Source: a virus
Length of the DNA: 46,772 nt
Virus record (IMG/VR): IMGVR_UViG_3300044712_001577
Coordinates: 1-46,772 of that record
Reading direction: 5' to 3' (one strand)
The position numbers were made by a program, and so were the translations under genes. The notes under the pieces are model-generated. The model ran no database searches and was not told where the DNA came from. It was given only the letters and a program-made list of their open reading frames with translations. Positions 15,395 through 23,222 of the stretch are shown piece by piece. The stretch's first letter is position 1. Every line of letters starts with the position of its first letter.

Positions 15395-15897
15395 TGGACA
15401 TTGAACAAGTTAAAAAAGACATCGAGCAGTGGTTAGTGAACTTTGTAGAAGTTCCACATCCTGCCCTGGGAGGATTCCCTCCTTGTCCTTACGCACGGTC
15501 TGCACGATTGAAAAAGAGCTACCAAGTGTTTTTGGGCACAGATCCCTACTACGATCTAAAAAATCGAGCTAGGATGGGCATGGGTCAGTGGGAAGTTATA
15601 ATCTATGCCTACGATCCTGCAGAATGGAATCACGCACTGTTCAGTGCCAGTTTGCACTCAGCCAACACAGAATTCCTGCTGCACAACGACATACTGGCCT
15701 TGGAAGATCATCCTCACGATGTAGAAAACGTCAATGGCGTGATCATGAATCAAGGTACCTATGCTTTGGCTTTGGTGCAGAGCCTAAGCGATCTCAACAC
15801 CAAAGCAAAGATCATGGCCAGCAAAGGTTTCTACGATTCGTGGCCCGAAGAGTATCTTCAAGCACTGTTTCATCACAGACAGGACCCTAGACTATGA
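15394..15897 (+). CDS. Conserved phage protein with CPYA motif, function unknown
   Basis: A 167-residue protein. The signature is VPHPALGGFPPCPYARSARL (residues 19-38), recalling the CPFA motif of DUF1415-like proteins, followed by MGQWEVIIYAYDP and a C-terminal GVIMNQGTYALALVQSLSDLN segment. Homologues of similar length next to the gp26 region are widespread in T4-like cyanophages, but I know of no demonstrated role. It is translationally coupled on both sides (1-nt overlap upstream, 4-nt overlap downstream). The single Cys in the motif may be catalytic or metal-binding; this is speculation. Confidence 0.65.
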   Translation: MDIEQVKKDIEQWLVNFVEVPHPALGGFPPCPYARSARLKKSYQVFLGTDPYYDLKNRARMGMGQWEVIIYAYDPAEWNHALFSASLHSANTEFLLHNDILALEDHPHDVENVNGVIMNQGTYALALVQSLSDLNTKAKIMASKGFYDSWPEEYLQALFHHRQDPRL

Positions 15898-16328
15898 GTT
15901 GGCAGTTTGGGCGCATTGATCTTGCCAAAACAACCTACAACAACGAGCTCGACTGGTGGTTGTTGGACCCTGTGCCTGTAGAACAAGTGCAGCGAGTGTA
16001 CAGAGATTATTGTGCTCACAAAAACTTTCAAAGTGTAATGCCCATGCTAGCTGGCAGACTCACTGCACCCAACACTGAAATCATTGGCTATCATGATCAG
16101 GGCCGTCTGGTAGCTTGGAGCATGTACAGGGTCTGGGACAACGAAAATGTGCTCAGTGATCATTTTGCCTGGGATTATCGCAATCCCCGGTTGAGACTGG
16201 GCATACGCAGTATTGAAAACGAGTGTGCGATCTACAGAGATCGCGGTTACCGCTGGATGTATTTTGAAGCGGTAGAGCCCTACATGTTAAGCTTGCAGGG
16301 TTTTGAAATTTTAGGAGCACTGAAGTAA
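15894..16328 (+). CDS. GNAT-like / arginyltransferase-like small protein
   Basis: A 144-residue protein. The second half (GRLVAWSMYRVWDNENVLSD, then FAWDYRNPRLRLGIRSIENE and GYRWMYFEAVEPYML) follows the pattern of N-acyltransferase-like folds: a beta strand carrying an Ala-Trp-Ser segment, a WDY-x-NP-x-L-x-LG turn and a final YMY/YFE strand. Phage homologues are usually called hypothetical. An acetyltransferase or aminoacyl-transferase fold is inferred, and no substrate can be proposed. It starts inside the last codons of the preceding gene and shares one base with the next start, so it is part of a tight operon. Confidence 0.5.
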   Translation: MSWQFGRIDLAKTTYNNELDWWLLDPVPVEQVQRVYRDYCAHKNFQSVMPMLAGRLTAPNTEIIGYHDQGRLVAWSMYRVWDNENVLSDHFAWDYRNPRLRLGIRSIENECAIYRDRGYRWMYFEAVEPYMLSLQGFEILGALK

Positions 16329-16660
16329 TGGATATCTACACAATTTGGGCCGACAAAGAAGGCGACATCTCTGACCTAGACTGGGTCAACAACATGAAGA
16401 AGTTTTTTGACCACTTGGTCAGCGAAGACCGAATGGTCAGCTATAGAATCACACGCTGCAAAATGGGCTTTAGATCTATCCCAGACATGCCGGAATGGAT
16501 GATACTGATGGAATTCCGCGACATGGGTCAAATGGATTCGGCATTTCGTCGTGTGGCACCACTCAAAGGCGAATTAGAAGACAAACACCGCAGCTTCAAT
16601 CAATTTGTGTCAGGCAACATTCAACACGCACTGTTTAGAGACTGGCCCGATCAACTATGA
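16328..16660 (+). CDS. DUF6614-like small protein
   Basis: A 110-residue protein matching the pattern of a small family found in bacteria and phages: an N-terminal IYTIWADKEG strand, then VSYRITRCKMGFRSIPDMPEW, then a strand and helix MEFRDMGQMDSAFRRVAP, ending FRDWPDQL. The fold is probably a dimeric alpha/beta (ferredoxin-like, ABM-type) barrel. No catalytic residues are obvious. It overlaps the next gene by 4 nt (ATGA at 16657). Its function is unknown. Confidence 0.6.
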   Translation: MDIYTIWADKEGDISDLDWVNNMKKFFDHLVSEDRMVSYRITRCKMGFRSIPDMPEWMILMEFRDMGQMDSAFRRVAPLKGELEDKHRSFNQFVSGNIQHALFRDWPDQL

Positions 16661-17691
16661 CCAATTTGGTATGTACCACTAGCCGACATTCAGTTGGATG
16701 CACGTTTTTAGATTGGTCTATAAACTATCTCAAAGGTGCGTCCAAATTCTTCAATAGAAAACTAGGCTGGATTGATGTGATCAGCGATCCACTTCAGTCA
16801 ATCAATGCTCACGGGCATCGTAAAAATCATCCCAATGGATTTTTAGAAACACGCGAGTTTGTTGAGTTCTTGCAGAAAAATTCAGATTTTGTATCTTTGT
16901 ATCCCTGTCCTATATCATTGAATTTAGCTGCCACAGCATTGAATCTTTCGTTAGAAAACGTAGATAAAAAGTCCTGGCAGGCGGTAGTTGGTTACTGTGA
17001 CAACGATTACAATCAGATGTTGCATTGGTTGGAAAAGCAAGGAGCAAAAACTGTTTTTGTCTCCATTGACAAATTTTCACCGTTGTATGTGACCAGCGAA
17101 GTCAGATCGCTGGAAAAAATGATGCACTACGACAGAGTACCAACATCAATTGACGAAATCAGACAAAGTAGAGACATAGTGTTTTTTCAACACAGTGTCA
17201 ACGAGTGGGAAAAAAACGGACTCAAAGATGTCTGGGATGTCAGGGAAAGACTGGCGTTGGATACACGCCCATTTGAAATGCTCAATGAAAACGTAGATCT
17301 TTCATTTGAACACTATTGGATAGATTCTCGAGAATTGTGGTTCAATGGTGATAAAAAAATTCCTGAGATCATGGACTGGCTAGAAATAAAAGTCGATTCT
17401 CAAAGATACAACCAATGGCTAACAGTGTATCACAAATGGAGAAATTTGCAATCAAAAACTTTTTCATTTCAAGTCAACTATCAACACATAGTTGAATCGA
17501 TTGTCAATGGTTGGTCGTATCCCATAGACCTAACATTTGATCAAGAAGTTGTAATTCAGCATTGTTTGATCTATCAACACAATCTCAACTTGAAAACTTG
17601 GGAGCTAACAAAATTCCCCAATAACACCAAAGACCTACACAATCTACTTGAGCCAAACATACATCCAATAGAAAAATATGTTAATGCATAA
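16657..17691 (+). CDS. Phage protein of unknown function, possible sulfotransferase-like N-terminus
   Basis: A 344-residue soluble protein. The N-terminus LVCTTSRHSVGCTFLDWSIN has a Ser/Arg/His/Gly-rich loop placed like the phosphosulfate-binding loop of sulfotransferases, but the second conserved region is not evident, so this is tentative. The C-terminus EVVIQHCLIY followed by FPNNTKDLHNLLE resembles, in spacing and hydrophobic pattern, the end of the unknown protein at 20370-21200 (QAVLYYFIY, then FTNTTDIVKMLE). The two may be distant relatives from one marine-phage family. It is the last gene of the plus-strand block; its stop codon overlaps a terminator hairpin. Confidence 0.5.
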   Translation: MTNLVCTTSRHSVGCTFLDWSINYLKGASKFFNRKLGWIDVISDPLQSINAHGHRKNHPNGFLETREFVEFLQKNSDFVSLYPCPISLNLAATALNLSLENVDKKSWQAVVGYCDNDYNQMLHWLEKQGAKTVFVSIDKFSPLYVTSEVRSLEKMMHYDRVPTSIDEIRQSRDIVFFQHSVNEWEKNGLKDVWDVRERLALDTRPFEMLNENVDLSFEHYWIDSRELWFNGDKKIPEIMDWLEIKVDSQRYNQWLTVYHKWRNLQSKTFSFQVNYQHIVESIVNGWSYPIDLTFDQEVVIQHCLIYQHNLNLKTWELTKFPNNTKDLHNLLEPNIHPIEKYVNA

Positions 17692-17712
17692 AATGATCTA
17701 CTTCGTAGATCA
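17690..17712. terminator. Bidirectional terminator hairpin
   Basis: TGATCTAC-TTC-GTAGATCA is an 8-bp perfect stem (17694-17701 with 17705-17712). On the minus strand it is followed at once by UUUU; on the plus strand by GTTGTTTT. It overlaps the stop codon of the plus-strand gene ending at 17691 and could also end a minus-strand transcript crossing 17713-18154. Confidence 0.65.
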
Positions 17713-18154
17713 GTTGTTTTCGCTATCGCTCAACAACATGTTTAGTTAAAGAGCGAAGCGATTAAGTATTCATCCAGATTCAATGGTCACACTTTGCCCG
17801 CACAGGGCAAAAGGTGCTTCATCCGAGTTCGGCAAGTCACACAGCGTTAGGATCTGTTTGCTATTTGCAAATAGCAAATGCGTAGGCGGTTGTCCGGTAC
17901 CTACTCATCCCGTCTTATTACAACGGCGGTTGATGCAACATACGCTATCACATCACATCAACGTGCTGCCCCACGGCAGCGTCATTTTAGCTTTTTTTGT
18001 ATTCTGTTCAAACAGCAAAACCGCAAGCATTTCGCGATCGTCGTCCTGTTAAGGATAGTTGCTGAGTGCTCACTAGCGCGGTGAGGCTTCCGTCCCTGCG
18101 ATCCGAGATCCAGGTCTAGGGCACACGGTGTTGGCTTGTGCGGGCCGTAACTGC
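17713..18154. ncRNA. Candidate structured non-coding RNA or regulatory region between convergent genes
   Basis: This stretch of about 440 nt has no believable gene. It is packed with hairpins: an 11-bp stem with one bulge (17720-17731/17751-17761); TTTGCCC/GGGCAAA (17793-17811); a perfect 22-nt palindrome (17857-17878); GTAGGCGG/CCG..CCTAC (17882-17904); GTTGATG/CATCAAC (17929-17962); GCTGCC/GGCAGC (17965-17980); TCCT/AGGA (18044-18055); CTCAC/GTGAG (18069-18085); and GCACA/TGTGC (18121-18141). A minus-strand sigma70-like pair (TTGAAC 18006-18011, TAAAAT 17984-17989, 16-nt spacer) could start a transcript ending at the 17690 terminator, but its start would clip the first hairpin, so orientation is open. 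No tRNA, tmRNA or RNase P signature was recognised. Confidence 0.4.
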
Positions 18155-18583
18155 TTAAAGTTTGCCTATGATATGACTACCATGAACACGTACTTGAATG
18201 TGTCCGTTGTAGTAGTCTTTGCTTTCTAATACTCGTCGGGAAAATTGTTCTCTTGCTTCAATGTAACTGCATTCGGCTTTGCTTTTACAATAATATAGGA
18301 TTTCGCGTTGGAATTTGTCTGTGCCTAACTGTTCCACATCCTTGGTAAGCTCAGGACTTGACCCGTAATAGTCTCGCCAATCGCTGTCGACCTTAGTGCG
18401 GATTTTCTTTTTCTTTTTGCTGCCGTTTTTTAATTTGACTGTTTTTTGTGTAGTCTTAGAGAACTTTGCTAGTTTTTTGCCTATATACATGCGGCCGTTT
18501 GTGGTGTTTGTAATAAGATATACAAACCCCACACAATCTTCAGGTAGTTGATCTACCACTTGATTTTGAAACGTCCATGTCAT
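18155..18583 (-). CDS. SegE-like GIY-YIG family protein
   Basis: A 142-residue protein with the GIY-YIG core in variant form: GFVYLITNTTNGRMYIGKK (residues 19-37) supplies the VY-L and YIG strands. A KKKKKIRTKVDSDWRDYYGSS segment with basic DNA-binding character follows, then a helix ending with the expected Glu (SYIEAREQF). This matches the T4 SegE-like branch of freestanding endonucleases. In many T4-like phages such proteins are domesticated or of unproven activity. No C-terminal DNA-recognition domain is visible. No clear ribosome site precedes the ATG at 18583. It ends the gp55-gp47-gp46 run and borders the structured gap, a typical position for an endonuclease gene. Confidence 0.75.
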   Translation of the reverse strand: MTWTFQNQVVDQLPEDCVGFVYLITNTTNGRMYIGKKLAKFSKTTQKTVKLKNGSKKKKKIRTKVDSDWRDYYGSSPELTKDVEQLGTDKFQREILYYCKSKAECSYIEAREQFSRRVLESKDYYNGHIQVRVHGSHIIGKL

Positions 18584-18619
18584 GTATCGTAATTATCATG
18601 GTACTGCCTGTGGGTAAAA

Positions 18620-20386
18620 TTATGCTATATCAATGTCTGTGTTGTAATTTGTAAATCCGTTTTCTTTGATCACTTTGAGTATGTTTTCTACTCGTCCAGC
18701 TAATTCGTCTTTGTGACTCACAAGCCAGATACTCTTATGACGTTCGCGGCTCATCTTCTTCAGCAAGCCCAAGCCGTTTTCCACACCTTGTGTGTCCAAA
18801 CCATTGTCCATGAGTTCATCGATGAACAACAAGTTTATGGGATGGTACAGGCTTTCCCACACATCGCGGAATGCCCAACTCATTGAGAGAATCAAACGTG
18901 TGCGTTCACCACGACTCAAGTTGTCGAAGTCTAGTTCACGACCTAGCTCTTCGATGCTGACACTGAGATCATTCTGGAATTTCACAGTGTGTGGCAATCC
19001 AATGCGATCCAAGTAGTGTGTGAGTCGCTGATTCAAGTAACTCAAGTTCTGGTCAATGATCTTCTTGCGCACAAATGAATCTTTGCTGGTCAACAGTTTG
19101 AGCAAGAAGTCTTGATGCTCTTGCACTCGAGTAAGTTCGTTCAGCGTGTCATAGGTCACTGTTTGCAATGCTTGTCCTTGCATGTCGGCAATTTGTTCGC
19201 CGTAAGGATCAACTTCGGCAAGGCGTGCAGCAAGGTCTTTGGCAAACCCATCCACGGTGTTTTTGTGATTCAGTGCTTGTTCAAGGCTGTCGTAAAACAC
19301 CACAGGTGCAGTGCCTAGCTCGCCTAGCTCGTCGAGTTCATTTTCGTATTCCACTAGCTCGTTGCGTTTTTCTTGCCATGTGGCGTTGATTTCTTCCAAT
19401 TCCTGAAGTTTGGCTAACTTGATAGTTTCGTGTTGGTTGTCGTGAATGTCTTGACCACATGCATGACAGCGATGCGAATTCAACATAGCAAGTTCTTGTT
19501 CTAGCTTGACACGGCTTTTTTCTAATTTACTAATCTCTGCAGACACCAGTCTGTGATTGCGAGTACAATCGTCTATGTTCTTTTTCAGGCGCTGATACGT
19601 ATCTAAATCTCTATGTGCTTGAACTTCGTGATCAATGTCGATGTGTTCAAGATCCCGAATGGCCTGTTCAAATGCTGCACAGTCTTCTTGTTGCTTTTTG
19701 AGCCACAACGTCTGACGCTTACGCAAGCTTTCAATCTGTTCTTCAATACGTTTGTTGGCTTCTTGTACAGCACGGATACGGAATTCTTCTTGGCTGATGG
19801 CATCTTTGGTTGACTTATTGAGTTCTTTGATGCGATCAGCACGTTCACTGAGTTGTGTGATACCCAACAACTGCTCAATGATAGTGCGTTGCTCATTGGC
19901 CTTCAAACTCAAAAACGGTTCAGTGTAAGTGTTCAGGGCCAAGATATGTTTGAACATATCATGGCTCATGCCTAAGATACGTTCGATGGCTTCCTGTGTT
20001 TCTCTGCTGTCACCTTGTGCTTCGTCTGTGGCCGCTTGTTCTTCATTGTTGACGTAAAACTTTAGCACATTGGGTTTACGCCCACGCTCAATCTTGTATT
20101 CTTTGCTACCTACAGTGAAATCCAAACTTACCAACATGTGTTTGGCATTGGTCTTGTTAACCAAATTGTCTTTGCGAATGTTGCTCAGTGCCTGGCCGTA
20201 CAGAGCATAGCTCAGTGCATTGATGATTGTGGTCTTGCCTGTGCCGTTACGACTACCGTCGCCGCCGAGATCCAAGTTTTCGCCCAGCACCAGGGTAAGG
20301 TCTCTGCGGTCAAAGTCAATGCCTTGCGTGGCATTGCCCACGCTCATAAAGTTACGAACAGTTAAAGTTTTAAAATGAATCAACAT
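18620..20386 (-). CDS. 46: Recombination endonuclease subunit gp46 (Rad50/SbcC-like)
   Basis: A 588-residue SMC-type ATPase. The Walker A lies in GSRNGTGKTT (to residue ~53) with the T4-type insertion after GEN. A long coiled coil (about 180-460) surrounds a zinc hook with Cys307-His-Ala-Cys310. The ABC signature NLSRGERTRL starts near 489, Walker B LLFIDE at 519-524, and the switch His is at 558 (WLVSHKDE). With gp47 it resects DNA ends for the recombination-dependent replication typical of T4. Its start overlaps the end of the preceding gene by 17 nt, so translation is probably coupled. All ATPase motifs are intact. Confidence 0.95.
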   Translation of the reverse strand: MLIHFKTLTVRNFMSVGNATQGIDFDRRDLTLVLGENLDLGGDGSRNGTGKTTIINALSYALYGQALSNIRKDNLVNKTNAKHMLVSLDFTVGSKEYKIERGRKPNVLKFYVNNEEQAATDEAQGDSRETQEAIERILGMSHDMFKHILALNTYTEPFLSLKANEQRTIIEQLLGITQLSERADRIKELNKSTKDAISQEEFRIRAVQEANKRIEEQIESLRKRQTLWLKKQQEDCAAFEQAIRDLEHIDIDHEVQAHRDLDTYQRLKKNIDDCTRNHRLVSAEISKLEKSRVKLEQELAMLNSHRCHACGQDIHDNQHETIKLAKLQELEEINATWQEKRNELVEYENELDELGELGTAPVVFYDSLEQALNHKNTVDGFAKDLAARLAEVDPYGEQIADMQGQALQTVTYDTLNELTRVQEHQDFLLKLLTSKDSFVRKKIIDQNLSYLNQRLTHYLDRIGLPHTVKFQNDLSVSIEELGRELDFDNLSRGERTRLILSMSWAFRDVWESLYHPINLLFIDELMDNGLDTQGVENGLGLLKKMSRERHKSIWLVSHKDELAGRVENILKVIKENGFTNYNTDIDIA

Positions 20387-21200
20387 TTACTCCATTGTCT
20401 TCCAACATTTTAACAATGTCGGTGGTATTTGTAAACCAGTTTGAATAGTCGTTGTGTGGCACCTCTATGTGGAACTCTAGATAGATAAAGTAATACAGCA
20501 CTGCCTGGGTCCACAAGTCTGTTATGTGAGTTAGATCGTGTGGTTGTTTGTTTTTTACTTTGGTGATAATTTTTTTTGATATTTCAACGGGAGAAATGTA
20601 AACATCGTTTGCATCGCGCCATTTTTCCCAAGTAGACTTAAAGTGGCCCATGTGTACAATCTGATCCAGTGCTTTGTATAACTGGCGATAATCACAGATC
20701 TGTTCTATGTTGATAGCGTATTCTCCCCAGGTATCGTCCTTCCACTGAAATCGAAATTTGTGATCCCTGAGATACAAAAAATATTTTTCGCGACGTGCCC
20801 AGTCGTCGTCGATGTCCCATGCATCAGTGGTTAACTCCCGGTCTATACTACTATTCATGGCTTTGTCAATTGCAGTTCTAGCAACAATAGGCCAAGAATA
20901 ATCTGTGTAGCAAATTTTAACAACTTCGGCTTGGGGCAACACCAATTTAAACTGCTTGCTTTCGTTGTCAATACCGTTATCGATTAACACCGAGTAGTTT
21001 TTTGATTGATCAAATTCGATTCCTCCGGGCCAGCATTCGTGTATATATTTTGGGGTAACCAGATCCAAAGAATGGCTGTTACCATTGGATGAAAACTCTA
21101 ATGCTCCCTTGGGACGAACAAAGTTATTCCCGTACAAAGTCAACACAGCGTTTACAAAATGTCCAAACCCGCCACTAGGGTACCAAACACAATAAATCAT
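20370..21200 (-). CDS. Unknown phage protein inserted between gp47 and gp46
   Basis: A 276-residue protein with an N-terminal CVWYPSGGFGHFVNAVLTLYG segment, then PKGALEFSSNGNSHSLDLVTPKY, and a C-terminal QAVLYYFIYLEFHIEVPHND then WFTNTTDIVKML segment. The pattern recurs in marine T4-like phages, but I know no function. The PSGGFGHFVN loop near the N-terminus could bind phosphate or a cofactor; a sulfotransferase-like fold is one guess. It overlaps gp47 by 4 nt (ATGA) and gp46 by 17 nt, so it is embedded in the nuclease operon and co-translated. Whether it takes part in recombination or is simply a passenger is unknown. Confidence 0.55.
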   Translation of the reverse strand: MIYCVWYPSGGFGHFVNAVLTLYGNNFVRPKGALEFSSNGNSHSLDLVTPKYIHECWPGGIEFDQSKNYSVLIDNGIDNESKQFKLVLPQAEVVKICYTDYSWPIVARTAIDKAMNSSIDRELTTDAWDIDDDWARREKYFLYLRDHKFRFQWKDDTWGEYAINIEQICDYRQLYKALDQIVHMGHFKSTWEKWRDANDVYISPVEISKKIITKVKNKQPHDLTHITDLWTQAVLYYFIYLEFHIEVPHNDYSNWFTNTTDIVKMLEDNGVNVDSF

Positions 21201-22213
21201 AGATTCTGATAGATCTTCAACAACAATTTGTTGTCGTAAAACTCTGATTCAATGTTTGTGAGCTGATCTACTACGATTTGGTCCACCGATTCAAATTTGA
21301 CTTCACCGGGGGCCATGTCTTCGTCCACGCCCGCGGTTTTGTTTGGGATAAGCGCCATCTCGCGTAGACCGTGCTGTTGAATAAACGTTTCTTTGATGAA
21401 GTTGGCTTCTTCGTACGAGATTTCGATATCGAGATTAACCCGAACGTGCATTTTGGGCTGAAGAAGAGTTTGAGCGTTGTCGATAAGGTTGGCAAGTCCG
21501 TAAACTCTGTAAGTAGGCTGGTCTGGCCAGGCATGATATACCGGATCTTTGCCCCACTCCAACACAGTGAGCCCACGTTCGTCGTCACCAGCGTCCGCAT
21601 AGTTGTGTGGGAACGCATTGCCAATGTAGGTGATATTCTTTTTAGTCTGGCGTTTGTGAAAGTGTCCTGTAAAAACATGACCAAACCCTGTAAGATCTTC
21701 ACGTTTGATTTCTCCATGATCTGGCATCTCCACCATTGCGTTCATTAGATACCCGGGAAGTTCAAAGTGTCCAAACAAGTAGTCGCCTGACATCTTGGTC
21801 AACCTCTTGTGATCATCGCCACAAAGCCAAGGAGCGATAGTGACACCACCACTACTAAACCAATCGTTGCAGATTTCCACATTGGGCAGGTGCTTGGCCC
21901 ATTCCACACTTTGAATATCGCGTTTGTCGCGATAGTACAAGTCGTGGTTGCCAGGAATAAAGTAAACCCGCTCAAAGTTGGCATTGAGATGCTCCAGCGC
22001 TCGTAGGCTGTAGTTCAGGGTAACAATGTTTAGGCTGGCACGGTTGTTGTGCCAATCACCTAGGAACAAGCAGGTTTCGCAGCCCTCTTCACGAGCCTTT
22101 TGGGTAGCCCACTGGACAAAAGCCAAACAGTCTTCGTTGTGAACTACACTGTTTGACTTGAGCCCAAAATGGATGTCAGTAAAGATTGCTGCTTTGCGAA
22201 ATAAGTTACTCAT
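21197..22213 (-). CDS. 47: Recombination endonuclease subunit gp47 (Mre11/SbcD-like)
   Basis: A 338-residue metallophosphoesterase. The metal-binding motifs appear in order: TDIHFG (Asp13, His15), GDWHNNR (Asp53, His55), GNHD (Asn89, His90, Asp91), FGHFE (near 148) and GHFHKRQ (His184, His186). This set is that of Mre11/SbcD nucleases, and gp47 of T4 is the phage form. It acts with gp46 in DNA end processing, recombination and host DNA breakdown. The C-terminal ~100 residues are the cap/partner-binding part. It starts 12 nt after the gp55 stop. Confidence 0.94.
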   Translation of the reverse strand: MSNLFRKAAIFTDIHFGLKSNSVVHNEDCLAFVQWATQKAREEGCETCLFLGDWHNNRASLNIVTLNYSLRALEHLNANFERVYFIPGNHDLYYRDKRDIQSVEWAKHLPNVEICNDWFSSGGVTIAPWLCGDDHKRLTKMSGDYLFGHFELPGYLMNAMVEMPDHGEIKREDLTGFGHVFTGHFHKRQTKKNITYIGNAFPHNYADAGDDERGLTVLEWGKDPVYHAWPDQPTYRVYGLANLIDNAQTLLQPKMHVRVNLDIEISYEEANFIKETFIQQHGLREMALIPNKTAGVDEDMAPGEVKFESVDQIVVDQLTNIESEFYDNKLLLKIYQNL

Positions 22214-22225
22214 CTCGCTAGTATA

Positions 22226-23110
22226 TTACTCATCCAAGCTAGATACAACCGGTCCGGACATTTCTGCTGCACTTTTGCCCCCGGCGTTTTGGCGAGTCCA
22301 ACTTGGATTCAATCCGTTGATTTCCAAAATGTCGTCGCGAATGTTCTGCATCTTTTTCTCAATGTTGAGGATTCTGGTAAAGCTGTTGGTGATTGCAGCA
22401 GTGTAATACGCAAACGGGTTTTGACTCTTGCTTTCGTCAAACTGCAAACCAATTTGACTGAGCTGTAGCAGGGCCTGACCGCGCATTTCTTCGTTGTAGG
22501 TATAGCCGCGCCAGTTAGAACGGGTAGCATAGCGTTCGCACAGTTTCATAAACATCATGGCCAACTTGCGAGTCATGTTGCCGTGATCTCTACAGTATTC
22601 ACCGGTTTCCAAATCGCCTTTCCAGTGACTCTTGCCCACAATGTAAGGCACTTTGTCGGCGTCAATACGGTAGTGAAAAAACGGGGGGAAGTTCAGTCGC
22701 ACATGTGTTGGGTCCAACACTGGCTCTTCCACTAGGTCGTCTAGCACTGGATCAGCATCGTCCAAATCCAAGATGTCTTCGAGCTTTTTGCGCTTGGGAG
22801 CATTTTTGGGCACTTTTTTTGGTGCCATGGGTATGTGATCCCATGTAGTAACACGAAACACTAGATCTGTGTTTTCAATCTTTTTGGGATCGATTATTTC
22901 GCCAGTTTCGCGTTTGATACGGTCAGCACGGTTGCGACGAGCTTCGGCAATGGTACGCTGATTGATCTTGTCCACTGAGGGTAGAATAATGTCGTACTGG
23001 TGATCTAGCACGGGATCTCGGTAGCTGCAATATGTGTTTTTGCTGAGATGGATTTCTTTGAGAATGTCTCTGTTGTTTAAGTAATTGACCTTTTTTGCTG
23101 GTTCTAGCAT
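22226..23110 (-). CDS. 55: Late-transcription sigma factor gp55
   Basis: A 294-residue version of gp55, the sigma-like factor that lets host RNA polymerase recognise TATAAATA-type late promoters. The sigma domain-2-like core is NWRGYTYNEEMRGQALLQLS followed by NPFAYYTAAITNSFTRILNIEKK (about residues 200-260), matching the gp55 WRGY...NPFAY-x-T pattern. The N-terminal ~140 residues are charged and longer than in T4 gp55 (185 aa), with MLEPAKKVNYLNNRDILKE at the start. I chose the ATG at 23110 because AGGAGA lies 11 nt upstream and a sigma70 promoter lies just beyond. A longer reading to 23224 would run through that promoter. Confidence 0.9.
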   Translation of the reverse strand: MLEPAKKVNYLNNRDILKEIHLSKNTYCSYRDPVLDHQYDIILPSVDKINQRTIAEARRNRADRIKRETGEIIDPKKIENTDLVFRVTTWDHIPMAPKKVPKNAPKRKKLEDILDLDDADPVLDDLVEEPVLDPTHVRLNFPPFFHYRIDADKVPYIVGKSHWKGDLETGEYCRDHGNMTRKLAMMFMKLCERYATRSNWRGYTYNEEMRGQALLQLSQIGLQFDESKSQNPFAYYTAAITNSFTRILNIEKKMQNIRDDILEINGLNPSWTRQNAGGKSAAEMSGPVVSSLDE

Positions 23111-23138
23111 TGGGGGTAGTCTCCTGGGATATGTACTT

Positions 23139-23166
23139 ATTGTACTACAAAAGTGTGGCTTGTCAA
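23139..23166 (-). promoter_or_regulatory. Near-consensus sigma70 promoter for the gp55-gp47-gp46 operon
   Basis: On the minus strand: TTGACA (23161-23166, 6 of 6), a 16-nt spacer, TACAAT (23139-23144, 5 of 6), then the AGGAG ribosome site and the gp55 ATG at 23110. This is the strongest host-type promoter I found and indicates early or middle expression. Confidence 0.85.
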
Positions 23167-23196
23167 CCTTTCTTAAACTATGCCGATAATTTTTTG

Positions 23197-23204
23197 GGTA
23201 AATA
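23197..23204 (+). promoter_or_regulatory. Late promoter GGTAAATA for the baseplate block
   Basis: GGTAAATA on the plus strand ends 18 nt before the ATG at 23223. It is back-to-back with the sigma70 promoter of gp55, so the two kinetic classes diverge from one 110-nt region. Confidence 0.65.
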
Positions 23205-23222
23205 AGGTATAGGAATACAAAC

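Noticed and set aside
17783-18052. Plus-strand frame of 89 codons in the gap between convergent genes
   Set aside because: Its composition is not protein-like (clusters of Ser, His, Arg, Cys), it has no ribosome site, and it runs through several strong inverted repeats. Treated as part of the candidate structured RNA.
17713-18154. tRNA, tmRNA or RNase P RNA
   Set aside because: I looked on both strands for a TTCRA-type T loop with flanking 5-bp stem, a CCA-compatible acceptor, a tmRNA start/end pair and the RNase P core. None could be matched; for example GTTCAAAC at 18006-18013 lacks the required paired stem.
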